From: a virus
Direction: 5' to 3' (one strand)
IMG/VR virus record: IMGVR_UViG_3300021438_000014
Coordinates: 1 to 64,000 of that record
DNA length: 64,000 bases
The position numbers and the translations under genes were made by a program. The notes beneath the pieces were generated by a model that did not search any database, was not told the DNA's origin, and saw only the letters and a program-made list of their open reading frames with translations. Of this stretch, positions 46,101 to 52,754 are shown in pieces (the first letter of the stretch is position 1; each line of letters starts with the position of its first letter).

Positions 46101-46351
46101 GGGTTCCCTGTGGTTAGGGGTAGGCCTAACTGTTGTTGTAGAGCTTGTGGCGCTAGTAGTAGCTGCAGCTGTTGCTGGGGGTAGAGCTCGTCGTAGTTCT
46201 TCTCAAGGTAAGCGAAAGTTCTAGCCTGATTAGCAAGTGCGACCTGAGCCGTAGTTATAGGAAGGGTCGCTAAGAGAGCCGTTACTGTTATCAGTAGCGG
46301 CTTTTTTATGTTTTGTAGTGCTCTTTTAAAAGACTTTGAATATGAAGACAA
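43121..46351 (-). CDS. Giant secreted coiled-coil protein with a PA14 domain
   Basis: A 1,076-residue protein from TTG 46351. Residues 1-40 are a signal peptide (basic, hydrophobic core, cleavage near ALA-NQ). Residues about 97-400 and 560-905 are Ala/Gln-rich coiled coil of leucine-poor heptads. Between them a PA14 domain (405-555) has 'HYTGYLMFP', 'SDDGFYMSL', 'AGQFYPIDVWFYE', and C431, C451, C500 and C530. The C-terminus has a hydrophobic patch (AAVIVGQVAGAAVAAA) and a basic tail. PA14 binds carbohydrate in many adhesins. It could act at the cell surface; it is not a known virion or lysis type. Confidence 0.78.
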   Translation of the reverse strand: MSSYSKSFKRALQNIKKPLLITVTALLATLPITTAQVALANQARTFAYLEKNYDELYPQQQLQLLLAPQALQQQLGLPLTTGNPNQDLLQKLPFHTSSALNDLQATLAQLQQQLNQQQAQLQEAQSTLTAAQSSKATTSQQLVAVQSKVSSAQAALESTKAQLQAATSAANVAKAALETANQNYQVALQQLTQANSTQQTKAQNNSYAISALELQQQRTQNALSTLNQAIQENQRTLDLLNSADAALTGQTITTSNSHVNLLTKQMQDSAAASSYTQAQDNYANSQLELTNATYNQQQAQQDYDTLLNLYHQAQALTQQAFNDYSQAQQTHQSTQATLQQKLSALQQAQQEEQQAQINYLQAAADADSTYSNLAAAQIQYNIAYTNLQQAQSDYNTAYAASIPQGTGVTARVYNQLTSSNPQMSDTAYHYCKTVTLPNIQANWGGGDILGCGADQVMIHYTGYLMFPQTTSMYFMNQSDDGFYMSLNGQTTISNWNLQGCSGRTSSLYTLNAGQFYPIDVWFYEWGGGACSTLYYYQPVNAAYWQPIPSSFYFSTQTPPAATPIPQSVIDALTAAQAQFTQAQSQLSQATQTNNIAQANKQSALANYQAKQSSFNEALNNYNAADAANNQAIQDEATALGNLQQAQASEADALQALNQATITLNQANENLAAAQLNFDEATSALSTSYSNLIQADQELQAAQTYYEEQTNLLAAAQSYRDQNLSNHVATDLQEQIAQQDYNNELNILHSLELALAAASASLQESTAAQQVAANLLIISGQLLMNAQEDLDAASAIQGAAQSQVQAAEQAMAAATSDLSSAQSADAAATSQIEAAQSAVSSAQASVDSISAQISSTQQALQAQDAADALAVQQAADAAKAKAEADALAAQEAQKAADELVAQQAADAKAKAEAEAKAEAKANEAPKKAEDIPEVLSTEQLMKVDLKEIIATDLTPKQAEAIKEAALQTFETATQGSPEYQQALDALLVAAQADDIVLPENLAAIPGAAALVDAINLLSNVGADISPTVRKEAQRATVAAVIVGQVAGAAVAAASSGSGSSGSSRKQETNKTTRKNGK

Positions 46352-46446
46352 TCTGAGACCCCGGCGGTAGTCGGTTGGATGGTCTCTCCCTATATATAAG
46401 AATAGCGGATTTTAGGTAAAATGACTTGCCCTGCTAGGTAGACTGT

Positions 46447-46695
46447 CTAGTCTTCGTCTTCTTCTTCCGGCCCCCACGCATACAATTTTGCGGTGTGGAG
46501 AAGGTCGATTGCTTCGAATGTGAGGGCTTCTACTGCTAATAGTAGGTCTGCCTTGTGCTCTGGGTTAGAGGGGTTCTCGATCTCGTAGTGAGCTTCTTGG
46601 ATGGCAAAGCGGCAGAGCTCTAGCCTATTGAGGGCTTTCTTGAGTGCATCCCTACTGTCTGGGCTGGGGATGCTGTATGGCTCTGGCTGCATCAT
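46447..46695 (-). CDS. Hypothetical small helical protein
   Basis: An 82-residue helical protein with acidic end ('EEEDED'). Position upstream of the secreted giant. No family recognised. Confidence 0.58.
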   Translation of the reverse strand: MMQPEPYSIPSPDSRDALKKALNRLELCRFAIQEAHYEIENPSNPEHKADLLLAVEALTFEAIDLLHTAKLYAWGPEEEDED

Positions 46696-46777
46696 AAGAA
46701 TAGTTTAAGGGTTAGCTGAGGGTGGGTGTTTTCTTCTCTTTTTGGAGGTGGGGACGGGAGTTCGTGCGGGGTTGTTG

Positions 46778-46832
46778 GCTTATTAGCAAAAAATAATGGA
46801 CGCCCTTATTAAATATTGGCTAATAAGTAGAG
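46778..46832 (+). repeat. Hairpin repeat A
   Basis: CTTATTAGC / GGCTAATAAG outer stem, inner AATAA / TTATT stem with ACGCC in the loop, followed by TAG. Resembles repeat B with compensating base changes. Confidence 0.6.
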
Positions 46833-46913
46833 AAAAAGGAGGTGGGAAATGCTTGTAAAAGGTAGATAAAATGGGGTAAGGTAGGGTGGGAGTATGGTAT
46901 AGTTCGAGTTGGG

Positions 46914-46970
46914 GTTATTATCAGAAAATGATAAACGCCGTTATGAAAATCTTGATAATAAGTAGAGGTG
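46914..46970 (+). repeat. Hairpin repeat B
   Basis: GGTTATTATCA / TGATAATAAG outer stem, inner ATAA / TTAT stem with ACGCC in the loop. Both stems differ from repeat A but keep pairing. Confidence 0.6.
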
Positions 46971-47267
46971 GTTATTATCAAGAAAAAAGTCTTTTGAGAG
47001 GGAAAAAACTGATAATATCGACTATATTTATATCTAATATATTTATATTCTGGATTATAGTTTAGGAAGACCGGGGATTCAAACTCTATACGCGTGACGT
47101 ATAGATAGTCCTGAATATAAAAATAGGGGGTTTGATATCGAATTGATATGGATTTTATATGATACTATAAAAAGGAGATATGATTTTGTGGAAATGCAAA
47201 TGTCAAGTGTCAAATGGGGGTTAGGCGGGTGGCGTTTGCGGTTTTCGTTGTAGTTATACTCGTGGAT

Positions 47268-47306
47268 ATGGAAATAGAAATGGATAGGAAGAAAAAGAAT
47301 GGTTGA
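47268..47306 (+). CDS. Possible 12-residue leader peptide ORF
   Basis: TATACT lies seven bases before ATG 47268, giving MEIEMDRKKKNG and a stop that overlaps the next gene's ATG at 47299. The AGGAAG ribosome site lies inside it. Same layout as 13908-13946. Confidence 0.35.
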   Translation: MEIEMDRKKKNG

Positions 47307-47775
47307 CGGAATTAACGGTTTTGCTTTTGACTTGGATGATGCAGCTGCAGAGCTGGAAGAGTTGAAGCAGAGAGACAAGAAGGTTTTGGATAATCGAGTA
47401 TGTGCATGTGGACATCCGGTTGGTAGACACCGTCCTTTGCCTTTTGGTCCAGGTATGCGTGGAGAGACTCATGCTTGTAAGCCAAATGCTAGTTTCTGTA
47501 AGTGCGCAGGGCCAAGACCAATTTTGAAGGCGGAGGACCTTCGATACTTCTTGCGAAGTACCAAAGGTGTTGGTCATCTTCATGCTTTGGGTCAGGGAGT
47601 TGTTGCTTCCTTGAAGGCTGACATGAAGGTTGAATGGTTGGAAGATCCAAAGTGTGATCGCTGTGACGAGGTTGGAAATATTATTCCGGTGTCAATTTCG
47701 TATGACGGTGTTCGACTTGAAGAGAGTGGACCTGCTACGCTATTGCTTTGCATGAAGTGTAGTGCTGAGATTTAA
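47299..47775 (+). CDS. Zinc-binding-type protein
   Basis: A 158-residue protein with an acidic coiled N-terminus and Cys/His sites: C35-x-C37-x2-H39 ('CACGHPVGRH'), 'FCKCAG', 'CDRCDEV' and 'CMKC'. Possibly two zinc fingers. Similar proteins occur in actinophages; role unknown. Confidence 0.65.
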   Translation: MVDGINGFAFDLDDAAAELEELKQRDKKVLDNRVCACGHPVGRHRPLPFGPGMRGETHACKPNASFCKCAGPRPILKAEDLRYFLRSTKGVGHLHALGQGVVASLKADMKVEWLEDPKCDRCDEVGNIIPVSISYDGVRLEESGPATLLLCMKCSAEI

Positions 47776-47972
47776 TGGCTAGAGGAAGTTCTGGCTCCGG
47801 GCTTCTACTTTGTGGATGGTGTTCTACAGGATTTCACAAGGACTGCAAACCTGTTATTGAGTATTTCGGGAAAAAGTGGTATTGTCATTGTGAGAAGGAA
47901 GGATGTGGAAGTGACGAAGGAAGAAGCAGCTCGGAAGATCGAGGAGCATCTGATGATTCTGGCGGACTATGA
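47775..47972 (+). CDS. Small zinc-finger-type protein, tail possibly read from overlap
   Basis: A 65-residue ORF joined by TAATG. 'CGWCSTGFHKDCKPVI ... WYCHC' gives a PHD/RING-like Cys/His set (C13, C16, H21, C24, C36, C38). The last 20 residues are Ser/Gly/Asp-rich and overlap the next frame, so the natural end may be different. Confidence 0.55.
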   Translation: MARGSSGSGLLLCGWCSTGFHKDCKPVIEYFGKKWYCHCEKEGCGSDEGRSSSEDRGASDDSGGL

Positions 47973-48120
47973 TGTTATAGACGTTGGAGTTGTTGAAACA
48001 CTGACTGAATACGTCTGGAAGATTTTGACTGAGGAAGAGAATCCTGATGTTGGGATTCACAATGTCTCGGAGTTGAAAGCGTACTGGGAGAAGTTGGGTG
48101 GCGAAGATGAAATCAATTAG
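47911..48120 (+). CDS. Hypothetical helical protein
   Basis: A 69-residue protein from GTG 47911 (GTG 47905 also possible), AAGGAAGG eight bases before. 'EEAARKIEEHLMILADYDVIDVG' is amphipathic, split for length. It overlaps the zinc-finger gene in another frame. Confidence 0.5.
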   Translation: MTKEEAARKIEEHLMILADYDVIDVGVVETLTEYVWKILTEEENPDVGIHNVSELKAYWEKLGGEDEIN

Positions 48121-48265
48121 ACTTTTGGTAAAGAATGTAGTACACTTTGTTTTGCGTGTGCCGATACGAACTCCCTCTGCTGACGCAGAGGAAGCTCGTT
48201 GCCCTGTAAACGGAATGACGATGTCGGAATATCGTGGCGGAAGTCGCCCCGCAAGTTACAAGTAG
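48107..48265 (+). CDS. Hypothetical small protein
   Basis: A 52-residue ORF overlapping the previous gene. N-terminus hydrophobic/basic ('IRLLVKNVVHFVLRV'), C-terminus 'SEYRGGSRPASYK'. Weak evidence beyond spacing and frame. Confidence 0.45.
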   Translation: MKSIRLLVKNVVHFVLRVPIRTPSADAEEARCPVNGMTMSEYRGGSRPASYK

Positions 48266-48317
48266 CATAAGTAGCAATAGCTAGCTAGCTAGAAAAAAGA
48301 TAAGGAAGAGAAAAGAT

Positions 48318-48827
48318 ATGGGAAAGCTTGCTGACCTGTTTTATAAGTTGACTCGTGGAGAGTCGAAGCCGAAGCCGTGGGAGCATGGTCCGAAGGCATT
48401 GGCCGACAAGTGTGGTTGTGGCAAAGAGTGTGGTTGTGATTCGGTTGAATCACTAGAGCGTTCAGCCGGAATTACTAAGAAGGTTTCGGTGCAGATTGTA
48501 AAGGCAACTGTAGATGGAACTCCAGTGTCTATTCCACGTGAGGTTGTAGATCACATGGTTGATGAAGGAACTTTGACACCTGCCAAGCCAGCACGTAAGC
48601 CTCGCACTCCAAAGTTGGAGCAGGTTAAGGCAGATGCAGAAGCAATGCAGGCTAAGGGAATCGTTCAAGATGGGCATCAGGTAAAGCCTGTTAAGAAGAA
48701 GCCTGTTGCAAAGACAACTGCCAAGAAGGAAGCGATTGCAAAGGATGTTGCTGATGAACCAGTAAAGCCTGTTGCTAAGAAGACTCCTGCTAAGAAGACA
48801 ACTCCAAAGAAGGCAGAGGGTAAGTAA
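48318..48827 (+). CDS. Protein with Cys-rich patch and histone-H1-like tail
   Basis: A 169-residue protein. Residues 32-40 hold 'CGCGKECGC', a metal-binding patch; residues 120-169 have repeated 'KPVAKK', 'PAKK' motifs like histone H1/HU-tail DNA-binding regions. Between them is a moderately conserved domain. Likely binds DNA or a nucleoprotein complex. Confidence 0.65.
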   Translation: MGKLADLFYKLTRGESKPKPWEHGPKALADKCGCGKECGCDSVESLERSAGITKKVSVQIVKATVDGTPVSIPREVVDHMVDEGTLTPAKPARKPRTPKLEQVKADAEAMQAKGIVQDGHQVKPVKKKPVAKTTAKKEAIAKDVADEPVKPVAKKTPAKKTTPKKAEGK

Positions 48828-49072
48828 TGAGCTCGTTTATTCACCCCGACAAGATTGTTAATTACGACATCGTTACTGCTTTCACGCCACAAGAACTAGT
48901 GAAGCAGGTCATGGAGCGAGTTGGTGATGAAGTCGATTGGACTGTACTTGGTCCACACAATGTTGTCGTAACAGATGACGGTTACCAGCTTTGGTCTCAG
49001 ACCCTACTGAAGACTTGGTCTGATAGCAAGGATATCGATTGGGCTGAACTTAAACCTAACGGTAGCCTATAA
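48827..49072 (+). CDS. Hypothetical protein
   Basis: An 81-residue protein coupled by TAATG. 'ELVKQVMERVGDEVDWTVLG' is amphipathic. No function recognised. Confidence 0.6.
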   Translation: MSSFIHPDKIVNYDIVTAFTPQELVKQVMERVGDEVDWTVLGPHNVVVTDDGYQLWSQTLLKTWSDSKDIDWAELKPNGSL

Positions 49073-49085
49073 AACTTAAAGACTA

Positions 49086-49120
49086 CAGACTCGAACTTGC
49101 GTTCGGGTCTGTTTTCTTTT
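49086..49120 (+). terminator. Rho-independent terminator
   Basis: CAGACTCGAAC / GTTCGGGTCTG 11-bp stem with TTGC loop, then TTTTCTTTT. The next -10 box (TATGCT at 49120) starts in its T-run. Confidence 0.92.
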
Positions 49121-49131
49121 ATGCTGGAGAT

Positions 49132-49407
49132 ATGAAGAGCGGAAGATTGGTTAGCACGAAGGTAGCGGGATACTATCTTGGTGTCACGGATAGATGCATC
49201 CGCCGATACGCATGTGACGGATTGATTCAAAAATACTACACCGAGGGAAGCAAACGAAGTTATTTGGTTTCACTTGATGAACTTGATGGCATCGAGGAAA
49301 TCATTAACCAACGCATCGCTACCCAGCACGAATGGGCAAAAGAATATGGCAAGCGTAGATTCGCTGAGCATGGTATGGCTATCTTTGAAAAGCAGATTGT
49401 AGCATAG
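49132..49407 (+). CDS. Helix-turn-helix DNA-binding protein, excisionase/MerR-like
   Basis: A 91-residue protein whose first 55 residues ('VSTKVAGYYLGVTDRCIRRYACDGLIQ') match the HTH_17/excisionase form, shown partly. TATGCT lies six bases before ATG. Likely a regulator. Confidence 0.75.
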   Translation: MKSGRLVSTKVAGYYLGVTDRCIRRYACDGLIQKYYTEGSKRSYLVSLDELDGIEEIINQRIATQHEWAKEYGKRRFAEHGMAIFEKQIVA

Positions 49408-49545
49408 CGGCCTGGATTGTACAAGTAGGATTGCTTGTTTATAAATCGGTAAAAAGCCTTACCTCACCCTATCCACGCTCAAAAAAACTTTTCAATTCCC
49501 TTTGAATCAAAAATCAGACGATTTGACTTATCGTAAAATTAATAG

Positions 49546-49594
49546 GACGGTGGATCATTTACAAGTCCTCTCCCCGGTTAAGTGATCCACCGTC
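49546..49594 (+). promoter_or_regulatory. Long hairpin GACGGTGGATCA/TGATCCACCGTC
   Basis: A 12-bp perfect stem with a 25-base loop and no T-run, so not an obvious terminator. May be a cos/pac-like, operator or RNA structure. Confidence 0.5.
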
Positions 49595-49601
49595 GCTTAA
49601 G

Positions 49602-49620
49602 TTAGGTAAGCCTAACTAGT
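49602..49620 (+). promoter_or_regulatory. DtxR/IdeR-like iron box
   Basis: TTAGGTAAGCCTAAC matches the first 15 positions of the IdeR/DtxR consensus TWAGGTWAGSCTWACCTWA; the last four do not. Symmetrical AGTTAGG-TAAG-CCTAACT. Confidence 0.5.
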
Positions 49621-49669
49621 TAGTTATATTAACTTCCAACGAACTTCATACGAACTAAGGACTTATACG

Positions 49670-50590
49670 GTGACAATGTTTGACCAGTCGGCAGAGGAAG
49701 AGCAAGCCGAGTACCGGATTGATGAACCCCTCGACCTCCGCCCCGACCTAGCGTCCCTCGGAATTGACGAAGTCGACCGCGGTATTTGTGAGGACACGTT
49801 TGTTAACCGCGGCATCCTTCGTAAGGCTCATCTGAACTGGGACACGGTTTATTCGGATAACGGCGTGCCTACTGGATTGATTCGTGCGAAGTCGAAGGAG
49901 TCTCTTAAAGAAAGAAGAATTCTTTCTTTAGCAGAGAAGCGCCCGATTCTTGTTGAACCGGATCGAAACAACTCAGACTACCTAACCGGCTTGGATCTAC
50001 TAGCTGAAGAGAAGAGCGACTTCCTTGTTCCGCCATGGGTTATACACAGTACCCGCCTCTATCTCAAGGAACAAGCAGAAGGTTACACAAACACTAAGCG
50101 CCAACCTCTTTGCCAACCCCACCGCTGCCGCCAGATCAAGGATGACGGAATCCGCTGCCTACTCTGGTCTAGCGGCCGACCTAAGGACGACGGCCTGTGC
50201 CGGATACATCTACGGTCCATCAAGAAACACACATCCGATGACATCGAACGGGCCCGCAACAAGTTGATGCAAGCTGCGCCTTACGCGGTAGATAAGCTTG
50301 AAGAGTTGATGGAGTACGCTGAGTCCGAACCAGTTCAACTTAAAGCGGCTACTGAAATCCTTGACCGTGCTGGTGTTCGAGGCGGCGTGGAGATCGATAC
50401 GAACATTACGATTGATGCACGGCCTGCTGCTTCCATCATTGCTGAGCGCCTTGAACGGTTATCTGCAGGAGCACTCGCAAATGCTGCACGGTTAGCCGAA
50501 GCGGCCGGTATGACTTCGAACGAAGATGTCATTGATGCTGAAGAGGTAACGGAAGAACCTACACCGGTACCAACAACTAACGAGGAATAA
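49670..50590 (+). CDS. Terminase small subunit-like protein with zinc site
   Basis: A 306-residue protein. The segment 'CQPHRCRQI ... CLLWSSGRPKDDGLCRIHL' is a Cys/His zinc unit (about 145-180). Residues 205-270, 'APYAVDKLEELMEYAESEP' and 'AATEILDRAGVRGGVEI', match a C-terminal pattern that in many actinophages is called small terminase or HTH protein. DNA binding is likely; the packaging role is inference. Start GTG 49670 has AAGGA; ATG 49676 is the alternative. Confidence 0.6.
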   Translation: MTMFDQSAEEEQAEYRIDEPLDLRPDLASLGIDEVDRGICEDTFVNRGILRKAHLNWDTVYSDNGVPTGLIRAKSKESLKERRILSLAEKRPILVEPDRNNSDYLTGLDLLAEEKSDFLVPPWVIHSTRLYLKEQAEGYTNTKRQPLCQPHRCRQIKDDGIRCLLWSSGRPKDDGLCRIHLRSIKKHTSDDIERARNKLMQAAPYAVDKLEELMEYAESEPVQLKAATEILDRAGVRGGVEIDTNITIDARPAASIIAERLERLSAGALANAARLAEAAGMTSNEDVIDAEEVTEEPTPVPTTNEE

Positions 50591-51510
50591 TGAACCGTGC
50601 TATAGTTACATCTTTCGACGGGAACTACTTTCAGTACTCGATGGTTCTTGCTAGATCTTTAGCGGATAACTATAACGGCGGCGAGCGCCTTGAGTTAATC
50701 TGTCTAGTCCCCCTTGACTTAGCGGCCCGCGAAGAAGAGTACGTATCGAAGGTTGACCGTCGTGAGAAGTTACGGATCCAGTTCCGGAGCTCAACTTCTT
50801 ACGAACAGTTAGTAGCTAGCGGCCGGTATAACTTCGACAAGATTCCACATATCACAAGTAATGCAATGCAGCGGATCTTCATGGCCGCAACTTTGCACGA
50901 ATATGATGACGTCTTGTATATTGATCCGGACTGCATGATCACCAGGGACATCCGGCCTGCACTCGAGTATCCACTTGTGAATAAGTTTCTGGCCACCGTT
51001 GAAAGTGACGGCTCGTCGTTAACAGTGTTTGATGATCCTGACCGAGCCTACTTTGGAAACGGTGTGTTCATCACATCACTTGAATACTGGAGAGCGGCCC
51101 GGATAGAAGAGAAGATGCTGAGCTACTTAACGGATCCTTCTTACGAAGAGACGGCCTGCATCGAACAAGATCTGATGAACCGTTTCTTATTTGATGTTTG
51201 GTCCCCGCTGCCAGTATCTTTCAATTACCGGTGGGAGTTTGTTGAACTTGGCGGCCCGTTTAGAGGATCATTCCCGTTGATCTTTCACTTCATCGGAAGC
51301 TACAAACCGTGGATCCAATACGGAAACACAACTTCATTCGAAGCGGCCTGGAGAAAGATCTACCTGGACATGTTCCCGGATGCAACTTTCAACGGACCTA
51401 CTCCAGGATCAAATGATCTATCAGCATTCGAGGAATCCTGGCGTAAGAAGACTCAACAGCTTTTTCCTGAGCTAGGATTAATTCTCAAGGAGCACAATCT
51501 TCATGACTAA
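50590..51510 (+). CDS. GT8-like glycosyltransferase
   Basis: A 306-residue GT-A enzyme: DxD metal site D112-P-D114 (YIDPDC), 'YFGNGVFITS' (154-163), 'EQDLMN' and 'HFIGSYKPW' (233-241), all in GT8 order. It transfers a sugar from UDP-sugar to an unknown acceptor. It follows the previous stop with TAATG. A second glycosyltransferase in the window. Confidence 0.85.
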   Translation: MNRAIVTSFDGNYFQYSMVLARSLADNYNGGERLELICLVPLDLAAREEEYVSKVDRREKLRIQFRSSTSYEQLVASGRYNFDKIPHITSNAMQRIFMAATLHEYDDVLYIDPDCMITRDIRPALEYPLVNKFLATVESDGSSLTVFDDPDRAYFGNGVFITSLEYWRAARIEEKMLSYLTDPSYEETACIEQDLMNRFLFDVWSPLPVSFNYRWEFVELGGPFRGSFPLIFHFIGSYKPWIQYGNTTSFEAAWRKIYLDMFPDATFNGPTPGSNDLSAFEESWRKKTQQLFPELGLILKEHNLHD

Positions 51511-51688
51511 TGAAATCAACCAAGCGGCCCGGTCTCTCTACGAGAACCTCAAAGCGGATATCAACAATGCATCAACCAGACTCGAGCACGTAAGGTTGAC
51601 AGCTCTTGCGCAAGAAGCAGAGAACCTGGTAGCATTACTCGATGAGATCGAAACGGATCTCCAGGAAGGAACCACATCACATGAGTGA
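51503..51688 (+). CDS. Hypothetical small helical protein
   Basis: A 61-residue amphipathic helical protein overlapping GT8 by eight bases and the next gene by eight. No family recognised. Confidence 0.6.
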   Translation: MTNEINQAARSLYENLKADINNASTRLEHVRLTALAQEAENLVALLDEIETDLQEGTTSHE

Positions 51689-51896
51689 TTCAATTAAGCT
51701 CAGCCTGGTAAAGACCATCTCTTGGCACGTCCTTCATTTCTTGATGGCCGGCCTGATTGCTTTGGTTATTACCCATCGGTTTGACTTTGCAGCAATGATT
51801 GCATCAGCCGAGCTCATCTGGGAGTCGATCACATTCTTTGCTCACGAGAGAGTCTGGGCCCGCATTCGTTCAAAGCGTGCGGCCCGCCGCAGCTAA
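51681..51896 (+). CDS. DUF2061 membrane protein
   Basis: A 71-residue protein with 'KTISWHVLHFLMAGLIALVI', 'AELIWESITFFAHERVWARI' pattern of DUF2061, two membrane helices and a basic C-terminus. Start ATG 51681 fits the family; longer frame not supported. Confidence 0.75.
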   Translation: MSDSIKLSLVKTISWHVLHFLMAGLIALVITHRFDFAAMIASAELIWESITFFAHERVWARIRSKRAARRS

Positions 51897-51932
51897 CAAC
51901 ATCTGATGAGCACTATGTGCTAAGATCGGATC

Positions 51933-52754
51933 ATGACCAAGAAGACGAAGGACCTTACTGCAGCCGTTCTGTTAACGGCCCGCAAGTACTTAGGCTATAC
52001 GTCCGAAATCTTAGGTAAAACAAGTTTCGGTGAGCGCACCGGATATACAACAGCCCCATGGGCTGGAGCATTCATCGACGTAGTCCTCAGGGAGAGCGGT
52101 CTACGTACGGTACCTAGCTTTATGTATACACCGGCGGCGCTCGCCGAATTCCTACGTAACGGCCAGGTCTCTAAGAAACCACGGCCAGGGGATATCGCGA
52201 TATTCAACTTCGCATCAACCACGGCGAGCGCCTTCTCTCAACCGCACGCTGGCATTGTTACCGACGTCCGTCATCTTAAGAACACCGGCATGTTTACTAC
52301 CATCGAAGGAAATACGACGGGCCAGTCTTCTTACCAGGACAAAGACGGCGTGCATCAGAAAGTTAGACATCTAACGGATGTTGTTGTGTTCTGTCGGATC
52401 GAGTCCCGCGGCTCACTTCTAACGAAGCTTTATTTGAAGCTCAGCCGCAGCGGCCCGGATAAGCTAGAACTCCAGGACCTGGAAGAAGCGGCCCGGATAC
52501 AAGAAACGGTTAGTGCGAAGTTAGTGCGGCCAGGTACCAAGAACAAATCCATCAAGCTTGTGCAGCTAGCACTAAGCACAGTGACGGATATCAACGGATG
52601 CGAACCAGGGAAGTGGGACGCAGCTACACAGAATGCATTCGCACGGTACCAACGAAACATCGGAAGAGTTGGATCTGATGCAAGCGGCCTGCCCGAGGTA
52701 AACACACTGAAGCGCTTAGCTGCAGAATCTGGTATATTTAAGATTGATGAATAA
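51933..52754 (+). CDS. CHAP-like protein lacking the catalytic Cys, with PG-binding domain
   Basis: A 273-residue protein. Residues 12-150 follow the CHAP order: 'APWAGAFIDVVLRESGL' where the usual Cys is A44, 'RPGDIAIF' , 'PHAGIVTDV' (H105) and 'IEGNT' (E125, N127). Residues 205-265 form a PG_binding-like domain ('AATQNAFARYQRNIGRVG'). The Ala replaces the nucleophile, so hydrolysis is unlikely; cell-wall binding is possible. TAAGAT is six bases before ATG. Confidence 0.75.
   Translation: MTKKTKDLTAAVLLTARKYLGYTSEILGKTSFGERTGYTTAPWAGAFIDVVLRESGLRTVPSFMYTPAALAEFLRNGQVSKKPRPGDIAIFNFASTTASAFSQPHAGIVTDVRHLKNTGMFTTIEGNTTGQSSYQDKDGVHQKVRHLTDVVVFCRIESRGSLLTKLYLKLSRSGPDKLELQDLEEAARIQETVSAKLVRPGTKNKSIKLVQLALSTVTDINGCEPGKWDAATQNAFARYQRNIGRVGSDASGLPEVNTLKRLAAESGIFKIDE

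Larger units (their letters stand above)
46700..47180 (+). other. AT-rich regulatory region with repeated hairpins
   Basis: No convincing gene. Holds the covarying hairpin pair at 46778-46970, a third partial copy to about 47030, and the palindrome CTATACG-CGTGA-CGTATAG at 47086-47104. Candidate origin, operator array or regulatory RNA. Confidence 0.4.
49408..49669 (+). other. Regulatory gap upstream of terminase-like gene
   Basis: No gene. Holds a 12-bp perfect stem (49546-49594), an iron-box-like palindrome (49602-49620), and an AACTTCCAACGAA element (49631). Confidence 0.6.

Noticed and set aside
46286-46310. Terminator in the start of the giant protein gene
   Set aside because: The 11-bp hairpin has no adjoining T-run on the coding strand and lies in the signal-peptide frame.
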